A stretch of DNA of 64,000 nt from a virus. Position numbers and translations under genes: made by a program. The notes under the pieces are model-generated. The model ran no database searches. It was not told where the DNA came from and saw nothing but the letters and a program-made list of their open reading frames with translations. The stretch lies in the IMG/VR virus record IMGVR_UViG_3300044682_000021, positions 1 to 64,000 of that record; one strand, given 5' to 3'. Position 1 is the first letter of the stretch. Each line of letters begins with the position of its first letter. Of this stretch, positions 1 to 8,305 are shown piece after piece.

Positions 1-86
1 TACCACCGATGGTACCCAACACGCGATAATAATCTGCCACGAACCGTTGCTCGGCGGGACTGAGCCCACGCGACGCTTCGGCCAGC
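1..86. repeat. terminal direct repeat, left copy
   Basis: Bases 1-86 recur at 63915-64000 with a single G/A difference (position 51 versus 63965 region). The repeat lies inside a coding frame that continues without a break across the join, so it marks circular closure of the assembly rather than a genetic terminal repeat such as those of T7. The mismatch changes Ala to Val in the encoded protein and may be a real variant in the phage population. Confidence 0.9.
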
Positions 87-1447
87 GCACCCTGCTGCAA
101 TGCGATCACAGCCTGCGGCAGGCCGACGTACCATTCTGCCGCCGCCCATGCGCCTTGGCCTGCTACCGTCTTGGCCTCGTTGGCGATCTGGGAATTGACC
201 AGCCCTAGGTATTCGCTGATCTTCCGTACGGACTCGGGATTATCAAACACTCCGATGTCGGCGGCCAGCCCTCCGACGGACTTGGTAGGATCAGGGCCAA
301 CGAGGGAGTTCCGCGCCTCGTCAACGGCTGTGGCCTGCTTCTGGAGGATGTTATACTGACGGGCGGGGATACCATGGCCGCCGCTATTGCCCCCACCGCC
401 GCCCCCCGATCCCTTGCCGCCGCTGGATGATTTGCTGCCGCTGCTACCCGTCGCCGACGGCATCACCTTCCGCGACGTGGAGTGCGTCGGTTGCTGCTCG
501 AACTGGTTCGTCGTGGGATTGAACACAGGCATCTCGCCCGTGTGAACCGTCTCCATCATCGACGTGGGGATGATGACAGGATCGTCGATCTTCTGACCGT
601 CTGGGCCGAACACCTCGCCTGTGGTGGGATCTTGCAACGCAGGCACCTGTGTCCCGTTGGGATTGCTTACCTTAACAGGGTGCATGGACTTGGCGCGGAT
701 CGCAGCTCCACCAACCTTGGCTCGGATAACTTCGCGTATCTGATCGTCTGTGAACCCCGCCGCCTTGAGCCCCTTCTGCATTCCCGTGATGGTGGCCGTT
801 TCCTCGGCTTCCTTCTTACCCACGTCGGCGGTAAGCGCGTCCTGCGACTTCATCATCGCATCCTGCGCCGCCTCGGTCGCAGACTCCTCCAGCGGATTCG
901 GCGGCGGTGGGACTGTGGCCTGCTGCTGCGGCTGTGGCGACGCCTGCTCCCCCTGTGGCGGTGGCTGTACCGTCTGCTGTCCCTGCTTGGCCTGCCCCTG
1001 TCCCTGCTGCCCACCCCCGCCGATATGCTTCAGCAACCCGCCCATGGCCTCGATGATCGGCTTGGCCGCCTTCGACTTCCCCGCGATCTTGGTGTAGTCC
1101 GCCCACGCGCCATCGGCCTTGGCCTTCCACATCAACACCTGTGGATCGTCCGTCGCTATCGGCTGGCCCGTCAGCGGGTTCTTCTTGTCCAGCAACGCCT
1201 TGTGATAGAGGGTATAGTTTTGCTTGGCGGTGTCTGCGTGCCGTGACGCGTCTGCCATTATCTGATCGTGATGCTGCTTCAGCGCGGCGTCGATGGCCGG
1301 CGTCCCACCACCGCTCAACCGCGAGATGATCCCGCGCATCCGGTCCATCCCTCCGCCATTACCCGGAGCCTGAATGTCCGTCTGCGGATCGCCACTTGGC
1401 GGCGGTGGTACGGTCGCTGCACCTTGCGTCGTTGTTTGTGGTGGCAT
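1..1447 (-). CDS. large virion protein, N-terminal part (gene crosses the circle join)
   Basis: The frame opens with ATG at 1447 (MPPQTTTQGAATVPPPPSGD) and stays open to base 1. It continues at 63914 and stops at 63580, giving 593 codons in total. The fit is exact (1447 + 335 bases = 594 codons with stop). The protein has Pro/Gly/Gln-rich low-complexity linkers at about residues 120-180 and 300-330, separating helical, Ala-rich stretches. It sits between other large low-complexity proteins late in the structural unit, where podoviruses keep internal virion or ejection proteins; that role is inference. No catalytic motif was seen. The start lies 5 bases after the stop of the upstream gene, with no clear Shine-Dalgarno site, so translation is probably coupled. 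Confidence 0.85.
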   Translation of the reverse strand, partial: MPPQTTTQGAATVPPPPSGDPQTDIQAPGNGGGMDRMRGIISRLSGGGTPAIDAALKQHHDQIMADASRHADTAKQNYTLYHKALLDKKNPLTGQPIATDDPQVLMWKAKADGAWADYTKIAGKSKAAKPIIEAMGGLLKHIGGGGQQGQGQAKQGQQTVQPPPQGEQASPQPQQQATVPPPPNPLEESATEAAQDAMMKSQDALTADVGKKEAEETATITGMQKGLKAAGFTDDQIREVIRAKVGGAAIRAKSMHPVKVSNPNGTQVPALQDPTTGEVFGPDGQKIDDPVIIPTSMMETVHTGEMPVFNPTTNQFEQQPTHSTSRKVMPSATGSSGSKSSSGGKGSGGGGGGNSGGHGIPARQYNILQKQATAVDEARNSLVGPDPTKSVGGLAADIGVFDNPESVRKISEYLGLVNSQIANEAKTVAGQGAWAAAEWYVGLPQAVIALQQGALAEASRGLSPAEQRFVADYYRVLGTIGG

Positions 1448-1451
1448 AGTG

Positions 1452-2036
1452 TTATCCGAATAGTGCGTCTACGAAGTCCGCCGCCAAATCCCCTGTGGAC
1501 TTGGCGGTCTGCTGGTGCAGCGCGTTCGACTCAGCGCGAGAGTTGCCCGCCAGTGACGTGAGGCTGGTGGCCGACGAATCCGCTACGCCGAGCAGGTTCC
1601 CGGCCTGCGACGCCATCGTCCCTCCCACAGCAGTCGCGCCCCCGGCGGCCTTGGACTTGGCGTCGTTGATGGCGCTGTCCACCGAGGCGCGCTTCTGGTC
1701 GTCGAGCGTCTGCGTGGTAGCGTTCACTCCCCCACCGCGCGCAGTGCCGCTGGTGGCGATGGATCGCTTGGCCGCGTCCGTGGTCGCGTTGGCCGCGTTG
1801 ACGGTAGGTGCCACCGCGCTGAGCGTGGATGCACGGTCGCCACTGAGCAGCTTCGAGTAGTACGCCCCCGCTTGGCCGAGGAGATCCTGCGACTGGCCCG
1901 TTTCGTTCGCGCCGGACTTCATGCCGAAGTTGAACAGGTTGTTGAGGTCGCCGAATCCCGCGAGTTGGTTCTTGCGGTCAGTCTTGGCCGCCGATCCGCC
2001 GAACACGTTGCCGATGTCTGTGGCGAGTCCAGGCAT
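1452..2036 (-). CDS. small structural-like protein, Ala/Ser/Thr-rich
   Basis: 194 codons starting MPGLATDIGNVFGGSAAKTD. The ATG at 2036 shares its A with the TAA of the upstream GNAT-like gene (TAATG), which favours this start over the longer open frame. Residues 60-190 are rich in Ala, Ser, Thr, Gly and Gln and predicted helical, with no Cys. This is typical of small internal virion or tail-associated proteins of short-tailed phages. It precedes the 593-codon virion gene. Function is not recognised. Confidence 0.75.
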   Translation of the reverse strand: MPGLATDIGNVFGGSAAKTDRKNQLAGFGDLNNLFNFGMKSGANETGQSQDLLGQAGAYYSKLLSGDRASTLSAVAPTVNAANATTDAAKRSIATSGTARGGGVNATTQTLDDQKRASVDSAINDAKSKAAGGATAVGGTMASQAGNLLGVADSSATSLTSLAGNSRAESNALHQQTAKSTGDLAADFVDALFG

Positions 2037-2437
2037 TATTGAGTCCTGTAAACCGCGCTGGCTATCTTCTCCATCCCACGTTCGCGGCACAACTTCTCCG
2101 TCACCGGATCGCCCGCGAGCACCAGCCATCCTCTCGCGTCGGAATCCTTAAGGAACTTGACCATCTGGTCGGCCATATCGGCAGCGAGTCCCGTCCCGCG
2201 CTCGGCCTTGTCCACCCACATAGGTTCGGCGTGCGGTACCAGTTGCATGACGTGGAAGCCTACGATCTCCTCGCCGCGCTTGGCCAGCAGGATGCGTGTC
2301 AGGGATCGGTTGGGCATCATCCATGAGCGTTCAACAAAGGTGTCGCAGATGAATCCCCACTCTTCGCGTGTGGCAGGGCGTGGGCCTGCGCTATCCGGCC
2401 CGTCCACCCATTCGTAGGTTACGTCGTCAGCCATCAT
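2036..2437 (-). CDS. GNAT-like acetyltransferase fold protein
   Basis: 133 codons. The centre reads EEIVGFHVMQLVPHAEPMWV then a loop RGTGLAADMADQMVKFLK, which resembles GNAT motif A (R/Q-x-x-G-x-G/A) that binds acetyl-CoA pyrophosphate. A following strand WLVLAGDPVTEKLCRERGMEKI resembles motif B with the usual 'rarer form, same x x G M' ending. GNAT-like proteins recur among phage virion genes with unknown substrates. Catalytic activity is not established. The gene ends by sharing one base with the next start. Confidence 0.6.
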   Translation of the reverse strand: MMADDVTYEWVDGPDSAGPRPATREEWGFICDTFVERSWMMPNRSLTRILLAKRGEEIVGFHVMQLVPHAEPMWVDKAERGTGLAADMADQMVKFLKDSDARGWLVLAGDPVTEKLCRERGMEKIASAVYRTQ

Positions 2438-2442
2438 CCCTC

Positions 2443-2898
2443 CTATTGTACGAGTAGTGTTACCAGCGCTGCGTCGTTCGCGTTGTCGGCGTCAATATAG
2501 TACCGATACGGCCCCCAGCACGCCCGGTTCCGTGCGCTCGACGCCAGGAACAGCGTCTGCCCTGGCGGTAACACTGCAACCATCGAGCCGAAGTCGGTGT
2601 GGTTGCCCGCACCCTGTACGCCCTTGCGCATGATATACACGTTGCCGGTGTTGTTGACCACGCCCGTCCCGGCGTTCGACTTGAATCCCTGAAACATGAT
2701 CTGCTGCGCCAGCTCCGTGTATTCGTTGTTCTGCGCGGCCCCGGCAGGCTCGGTCGCGGTCGCCGTCTCCGGCGCATTGTAAGAGTTGGGATCGACAAGG
2801 GACATGATCCCGACAGGCGTGCCGGGTGTCGCTACGGTTATCAAGCCAAGGGGCCAATCTGGCCCCTGCTTGTCCTTCTGAATCGACTGTGTGGCCAT
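2443..2898 (-). CDS. structural protein, probable head fibre or decoration type
   Basis: 151 codons preceded by GGAGGAG at 8 bases. The chain is short, beta-rich and lacks catalytic motifs: NNTGNVYIMRKGVQGAGNHT and a C-terminal segment with WGPYRYYIDADNAND. This composition, with a compact small beta domain, is typical of phage decoration or tail accessory proteins. The role is inferred from composition and from neighbouring virion genes. Confidence 0.6.
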   Translation of the reverse strand: MATQSIQKDKQGPDWPLGLITVATPGTPVGIMSLVDPNSYNAPETATATEPAGAAQNNEYTELAQQIMFQGFKSNAGTGVVNNTGNVYIMRKGVQGAGNHTDFGSMVAVLPPGQTLFLASSARNRACWGPYRYYIDADNANDAALVTLLVQ

Positions 2899-2923
2899 GT
2901 ACTATCTCCTCCCGCCCATCGTA

Positions 2924-3217
2924 TCACTCGAAGATGAATCCACCAACTTTGGCGGAATATTTTAGCGCCTGTCCGTCCGTGGGCTGCGTTGCGGTCACGG
3001 GTATACCCATGATCTTGGTCGTCGATGGCCCCTGCGCCACCTGCTGGGCCAGCTTCCCGTGCTTCTGTTCCATCGCCTCCAGCCGCGCCTGCAAGTCCGC
3101 GTTGGTGCGACCCTGTTCATGGATGTGGTCGAACACCATCTTCCATTCGTCCTTGAGGTCGCCTGTCTTGAACGGGGACGGGTAGAAGGGATTCTGCTGT
3201 GGCGTCGTGGGTGGCAT
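2924..3217 (-). CDS. small protein with central coiled coil, virion-associated
   Basis: 97 codons beginning MPPTTPQQNPFYPSPFKTGD. The ATG overlaps the glycosyltransferase stop as TGATG, which fixes the start. Residues 20-60 (DEWKMVFDHIHEQ to AMEQKHGKLAQQV) form a heptad-like helix. The C-terminal 35 residues look like a small beta tail (VTATQPTDGQALKYSAKVGG), a pattern seen in attachment domains of phage fibres and receptor-binding subunits. Function unknown. Confidence 0.6.
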   Translation of the reverse strand: MPPTTPQQNPFYPSPFKTGDLKDEWKMVFDHIHEQGRTNADLQARLEAMEQKHGKLAQQVAQGPSTTKIMGIPVTATQPTDGQALKYSAKVGGFIFE

Positions 3218-3975
3218 CACTCCCCTCCCTGAAACGGATACGTGTCCGGCCCTAGCCGATACTCCGTGCCATCCGGTCCCCAGTGCGCCGGGAGCACGCC
3301 GCCATGCGCCAGCATCGTCATTCCAGCCTCGCGCACCTTGCGGCAGAAGTACAGGTCGTCCGTCATGCTCCCGTCGGGCGGGTCGTGGAACCACGGCTCC
3401 GGCACGTGGTCGAACGCTGCCGTGCGGATCATCATGCAGCCAGTGGCGATCCCGCCGGGGCACTCGAACACCTCGTCCATGCGCCAGCGCCAATACGGCC
3501 CAGCGCCCTCGGCAAGGAACACTAGCGGCGAGGGGGGATCGTACTTGTTCGTGTATATCCCCGCGCATAACGCCACCTCCGGCCCCGTGGACTCCAGCAC
3601 GTACATCAGCTTCAGCACCGTGTCTGGCGGCGGCGGATTGTCGTCGTCGAGGAACAGCACGTACCGCGCTCCGAGCGTCCGCGCCTGCCGCACAAGGTCG
3701 TTCCGTGCTTCGTCGCGTTTTAGGCCCTTGGTCGCGGTCAGCATCCATTGCATGTTGGGCGGAAATTGCAGCAGGGCTAAGGCCAGCGCGAACTCCGGCG
3801 GCACATAGCGGCCCTCGAACGGAATGGCGATGACCAGCACTGGAGGTGTCGTGGCCGTTCGCTTTCCCTCCATCGTCCATCCCGGCGCGGGCGGCGGCAG
3901 CACGACGCGGCGCGGCTCCGGGCTCCCCGTCCCGCGCAGCATCACCTCGCTCAAGTCCATCGACGCCAGTGGCAT
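3217..3975 (-). CDS. GT-A fold glycosyltransferase (GT2-like)
   Basis: 252 codons. After a short N-terminal tail, VLVIAIPFEGRYVPP begins the nucleotide-sugar fold. ARNDLVRQARTLGARYVLF leads to the DDD metal-binding motif (FLDDDNPPP) typical of GT2 enzymes. The later GIATGCMMIRTAAFD and GSMTDDLYFCRKVREAG segments match the acceptor-side and D/E-D-x-x-F-C pattern of the family. The start at 3975 has GGGAGG 5 bases upstream and overlaps the previous stop (TGATG). It would transfer a sugar from an activated donor. Among virion genes it may modify a capsid, tail or host surface glycan; this is inference. Confidence 0.8.
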   Translation of the reverse strand: MPLASMDLSEVMLRGTGSPEPRRVVLPPPAPGWTMEGKRTATTPPVLVIAIPFEGRYVPPEFALALALLQFPPNMQWMLTATKGLKRDEARNDLVRQARTLGARYVLFLDDDNPPPPDTVLKLMYVLESTGPEVALCAGIYTNKYDPPSPLVFLAEGAGPYWRWRMDEVFECPGGIATGCMMIRTAAFDHVPEPWFHDPPDGSMTDDLYFCRKVREAGMTMLAHGGVLPAHWGPDGTEYRLGPDTYPFQGGE

Positions 3976-4172
3976 CACATCCTCCCGATCCACGCCGTCT
4001 CGAAGTCTGTCAGGGGCGGCAACTCAATCCCTTGCTGGGACGCACGACAAGCCATCCCTGCCACCCACTCGATAAACTTGGCTTGGCGCTCCCAGCGGTT
4101 CAGATGCGGGCTTGGTCCCCCGCCGACGACCCCAGGTTGCGGTATCGCAGATAATTGTCCTGTCGTGCCCAT
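3975..4172 (-). CDS. small hypothetical protein
   Basis: 65 codons. The C-terminal part (WERQAKFIEWVAGMACRASQ, ELPPLTDFETAWIGRM) is helical, and the gene ends in TGATG coupling to the glycosyltransferase. The 5' 73 bases overlap the 3' end of the giant tail gene, so the true start may lie further inside. No family recognised. Confidence 0.5.
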   Translation of the reverse strand: MGTTGQLSAIPQPGVVGGGPSPHLNRWERQAKFIEWVAGMACRASQQGIELPPLTDFETAWIGRM

Positions 4173-7100
4173 GCGCCGACCTCCACTTCCCAGTTCTCAA
4201 GGTACAACTGAAACGGTGCTGTGCTGGTAGCGACGTAGAAGAATAATTGCCCCTTGTTGGCGGTCAGTATCACTGCCAGCTTCTGCATCGCGCCACCCGT
4301 CGCCGGGAGCGTGATCGCCGCCGGCGACTGGCCATCGTAACTCGTAATGGTGAGCGTCACAGGCTGCGTAGCCGCGTAGCACGGCGAAACCTGCTTGAGG
4401 TGCATGTAGCCTTGCAGCCCGTGCGCCGTTCCCTGCGTCTGCCATGTCTCCGCCATCTCCGGCGTCGCTTCGTACACCCACTCGACGCCGAAGAACCGCC
4501 ACGCCACCTGATCCGTCGGCTCCAGCCGCATCGTATGCGCCACGAAGGGAGCGTTGAACGAGTACGCGATGACGCACTCGCCGTTGTGCTGCACTACTGG
4601 CGTGAACGCGTGCAGCGCCAATGCGTCGCCGTCGCGCACCTGCAATCCCTTCACGGCGTCGAACGTGTCCGCGTGCAGCAGGAATCCCTGCACCCACTTC
4701 GCCGCCTCGGTCCCTGCGTCGTACCAGTCCGTGTAGCGGTCGGCGATGGTTTCCGGCTTGGGGACGTAGGACGGCTCCCACGCTTGGATGACCGTGGGCG
4801 CGGATTGCGTGGCGAAGTTATCTGTCCATGCCAGTTGCAGGCCGAGGAAGTCGGACAGGATCTCGCCGCCCAGCGATACGGGCGTCTGGACGACGCCAGC
4901 GGACGTGGGGATGGTCGTAGGTGGTGCCACCTGCGCCCCGAACGCCATCGGCGTCGCCATCACGCCAGTCGCCGTCACAGGTTGCAGGTAGGCCCAGAGG
5001 TCGCCCCACTGCTCTCCGGCGCGCAGGTCGCCGCCGTCCCATTCCAGTGTGGCGATTACGGCGGATATCGTCCCAATGGGCGGCGTGAGCACGATAGCCA
5101 CGCCCGCCACATGGGTCTTGGTGAAATTGGCGACGATCCCCGGCGATAAAGGCCCGCCGTCGTTAATGCCCTGGATGACTACGCTTTCACTGTTGACGCC
5201 CGCGTCTATCTCCACCGTATCGCCGATCTCGAATCCTACGAAGCTTATTACTTTAACATTCTGTAATCCCGTAACCGTGATCGCAGCAGTGGTGGTGGTG
5301 CTAGCACCCAGCCCCGTGATGTCATTGGTGAAATCCTGTGCCACGAGGATCGGCCCGAGGCTCGACCCTGCGACCAGTTGCGGGTACGCACGCGTCTCGC
5401 TCAGCAGCGTCCCAGCCTGCTGCTCCAGGGCGTAGTACGTCGTGACTGTCATGGTGGCGAACGTGTCCGGCGTCCACGCATGACGGCGGATGTCGTAGGT
5501 CAGAGTACAGAATGCGCCAGTGGAGTTGCGGTACAGCGCCCGCAGGTAGCCCTCACACACGACCAGCCGGAACGACGCCGCGTAGGCGTAGTTGGGAGCG
5601 TATATCGTCTGACCGTTGTAAGTATAGTCCACCCCCGCCACACCATCGTGCGGGAACAGGTTATAGAGGTCCGCGTCCGTCAGCGACCCCCCGCCAGACG
5701 AGTAGATGCCATCCTCCGCCCACCAGTAGAGTGTCTTGCCGTCGTTGCAGTGGCCCCACGGCGCGGCGAGGCCTCGGGTGAGCGGCTGTTGGACGACGGA
5801 GTAACGTTGCGTGGGATTCGACAGTTGCGGGTACAAGGCCCACCACCGCTTCGGCGACGCTACGTAGCTGAGTCCGTCAATGGTCTCCCCGCCCAGCAGC
5901 GGCTCCGTTGGCGGCGTGATCTCTATGGGATAGGAGTCGGGCGCGGCATCCGGCGCGTAATTCTTCGACGGATACAGCACACCGGGACGCACCGGATCAC
6001 CGACCGCGAAGACCGTCCCCGCCGCGTCTGGTCCCCACATATACGGCAGAAGTTGCCGCGCCATTTCGGGCTCGTAGATGGTGACAGGGATGCCCGCGAG
6101 CAGCGCTCCGGCGTTCTCTACGAGGGATAAGAGATAGGTGTTGCCGCTGATCAGCGTAGGCCGCGTCCGCAGCGTGTAAACGTTAATCCCTCCGATCTGG
6201 ATCAGGTTGCCGGGGAGATAGCGCAAGAGGTTGCCCGGCGTCACGGCCTGGACCAGCAACGCAGTGCCGACGACCTGGTCGGTGGTCTGGAGGAACGGTA
6301 CATCAATCGAAGGCCACGGTTCGAGGTTGTCGAACTCCAGTTCCTCGCCCTCGGATACGGCTTCGTCGGAATAGTTGTCTACGAATGGAGACACGGACGA
6401 CGATGCCTGCTGGCCGACCTTGCGCCACGATGTAAGCGAGCCACCATAGCGGAACACGTCCCACGTGTCAATCTGAGCATCGTAAGCGGCGGATGGTGGG
6501 ACCACGCTCACCGGGTTGCGCCGGGGGTTGACGCCATAGCGCGTCTCCGGCGACGGATTCCCCTTCGCACCCGTGACGCTGGACCGTGGCCGCACGCGAT
6601 ACAGGTACGGCGCGCCACTGTCGCCTACGTCCGGCTGGAACCGCCCGAACACACTGCACTCGCCGACCGAGGCGTTCGTGGCAGCGCTTACATTGAACAG
6701 GAACTGGACCGCGTTGAGGTTCTGGAGCGACTTCGTCTGATCGTTGCCTACCCGCGTGAGAGCGGAAATGGGGAACACGATCTCCACCCATTGGCCGTCG
6801 CCGGGAGTGGTCTGGGCGCTGGAGGCGGTGGCAAGCTGGTTGTGCGACGCCGCCGCCTGCTCCTCGTCGATGGTCGCGCGCTGCGTGACCAGTTGCGCCG
6901 CGCCGAGTTGTGTCAGCGTGTTCTGCACCGCCGCCTCGATGTCCGAGACGCGCACCGTGTAGAAGTAGAAGTTCTGGGTGAAGGACCCGTCGCCTACGTC
7001 CAACAGGAACTTGAGTTCGTTCAGCGACGCGAGTGTGGTAATGGCGAACGAGATATGGATATAGTCCTCGGGCTGGTACGAGCCTCCGGCGTTGACGAAC

Positions 7101-8305
7101 AGGCCTGCGAGGGACGCAGTGGTCGTGATGGTGCCGATCCCCGCGCCGCTGAGGTTGAACCCCGCTGTGGGCGACGTGAGCGACTGGCCGACCGCCCACA
7201 GCTCCGGTGACGATCCGGCGGTGATCTGGATCGCAGGTGGGCAGGTGAACGATTCCGCGCTGGTATGCGTGTTGACCGTCGAAGTCTCGAAGCATACGGT
7301 CCCGTTCGGTCCCTCCACCACGTTCCACACGATGCACGTCTCCGGGCCGCTGCTGAACTTGACCAGCGCGCCGCGGCGGAGGGAGTTGACAAGGTTCTGC
7401 GTGTACAAGGATTCCCCGCCGTCGCCGGGGCCTGTGGGCATGGACGCCGGGACGACGACGCAATGGCCCGTGCCGCCAGTAAAGTAGTAGATTGCGGCGA
7501 TATCAATCGCGGTGGGCAAGGCCGGGAACACATCCTGCACCAGCACTTCCTCGCCCAGCGTGGAATTGATGATCGCCATCTGGCGGGTGTAATTGTTGAC
7601 CACCGACGATGTGGTGCCGATGGTGATCGGGGAGCCGTTAATGGCGATTCCGGATGGGTCCGCGAACACGGATTGTATGGTGTCACTGATGCGCGTCTGG
7701 ACCACTGGGGCGGATGCTACGCCGCTATGCGTGCCACCACTCCCGGCGGTGAAGAATGCAGACGCGATAATGGCGACTTGGTTGGCGGTGATGACCGCTT
7801 CCGGCTGCGACTGCGGCTCCGCGATCCCTACCTTCTGCTGCGTCACGACGTTCGTCGCCGAGGGCGCACTGAATTTCTGGTAGTCGCTGCCGTTGGCCAC
7901 GTACATCCACGGGTTCGGCGACTGAGCAGGACGGAATGGGATCGGGCTGGCCCCGGCGGACGCGCCTGCGCCTGCAAGGGAGCCAACGTTTGCCGCCGCC
8001 CCACCTGCGCTGCTGCCCATCCATATAGAGTCGTTGGAATAGCGGGCTATGAGTTGCGGCAGGTTGTCGGTGGCAAGAGCCGAGTAGGCGCGGATATTGG
8101 TCGCGTAGGCGCTGGTGTTGGCGGACAGGAGTTGCGGCAGGCCGGGGCGACAGCGTACCGAGGAGTCCTGCACTGCGCGGATATTCTGTGCGTAGGGATA
8201 TTTGTTGGGGCCGACGGCATCCGGCGCGCTGTTGGTCTTGACGCCGCCCCATTTGAGGCGGAAGGCCTCCTGCGGGCGCTTGTAGCCTTGGCCGGAATCA
8301 GCCAT
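4100..8305 (-). CDS. very large tail protein (candidate tail nozzle/stabilisation protein)
   Basis: 1401 codons; the start overlaps the previous stop (TGATG) with GGAGG 10 bases upstream. The N-terminus (PQEAFRLKWGGVKTNSAPDA, then YAQNIRAVQDSSVRCRPG) has the 'G-V-N ... A-N-I-x ... R-P-G' layout seen at the start of many podovirus tail nozzle or head-completion proteins. The rest is beta-rich with repeated small strands and about ten Trp-containing blades near the C-terminus (DRYTDWYDAGTEAAKWVQGF). It is much longer than T7 gp12 (about 790 residues). It pairs with the adjacent 453-residue protein. Assignment is by layout, not by a searched match. Confidence 0.6.
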   Translation of the reverse strand: MADSGQGYKRPQEAFRLKWGGVKTNSAPDAVGPNKYPYAQNIRAVQDSSVRCRPGLPQLLSANTSAYATNIRAYSALATDNLPQLIARYSNDSIWMGSSAGGAAANVGSLAGAGASAGASPIPFRPAQSPNPWMYVANGSDYQKFSAPSATNVVTQQKVGIAEPQSQPEAVITANQVAIIASAFFTAGSGGTHSGVASAPVVQTRISDTIQSVFADPSGIAINGSPITIGTTSSVVNNYTRQMAIINSTLGEEVLVQDVFPALPTAIDIAAIYYFTGGTGHCVVVPASMPTGPGDGGESLYTQNLVNSLRRGALVKFSSGPETCIVWNVVEGPNGTVCFETSTVNTHTSAESFTCPPAIQITAGSSPELWAVGQSLTSPTAGFNLSGAGIGTITTTASLAGLFVNAGGSYQPEDYIHISFAITTLASLNELKFLLDVGDGSFTQNFYFYTVRVSDIEAAVQNTLTQLGAAQLVTQRATIDEEQAAASHNQLATASSAQTTPGDGQWVEIVFPISALTRVGNDQTKSLQNLNAVQFLFNVSAATNASVGECSVFGRFQPDVGDSGAPYLYRVRPRSSVTGAKGNPSPETRYGVNPRRNPVSVVPPSAAYDAQIDTWDVFRYGGSLTSWRKVGQQASSSVSPFVDNYSDEAVSEGEELEFDNLEPWPSIDVPFLQTTDQVVGTALLVQAVTPGNLLRYLPGNLIQIGGINVYTLRTRPTLISGNTYLLSLVENAGALLAGIPVTIYEPEMARQLLPYMWGPDAAGTVFAVGDPVRPGVLYPSKNYAPDAAPDSYPIEITPPTEPLLGGETIDGLSYVASPKRWWALYPQLSNPTQRYSVVQQPLTRGLAAPWGHCNDGKTLYWWAEDGIYSSGGGSLTDADLYNLFPHDGVAGVDYTYNGQTIYAPNYAYAASFRLVVCEGYLRALYRNSTGAFCTLTYDIRRHAWTPDTFATMTVTTYYALEQQAGTLLSETRAYPQLVAGSSLGPILVAQDFTNDITGLGASTTTTAAITVTGLQNVKVISFVGFEIGDTVEIDAGVNSESVVIQGINDGGPLSPGIVANFTKTHVAGVAIVLTPPIGTISAVIATLEWDGGDLRAGEQWGDLWAYLQPVTATGVMATPMAFGAQVAPPTTIPTSAGVVQTPVSLGGEILSDFLGLQLAWTDNFATQSAPTVIQAWEPSYVPKPETIADRYTDWYDAGTEAAKWVQGFLLHADTFDAVKGLQVRDGDALALHAFTPVVQHNGECVIAYSFNAPFVAHTMRLEPTDQVAWRFFGVEWVYEATPEMAETWQTQGTAHGLQGYMHLKQVSPCYAATQPVTLTITSYDGQSPAAITLPATGGAMQKLAVILTANKGQLFFYVATSTAPFQLYLENWEVEVGAWARQDNYLRYRNLGSSAGDQARI

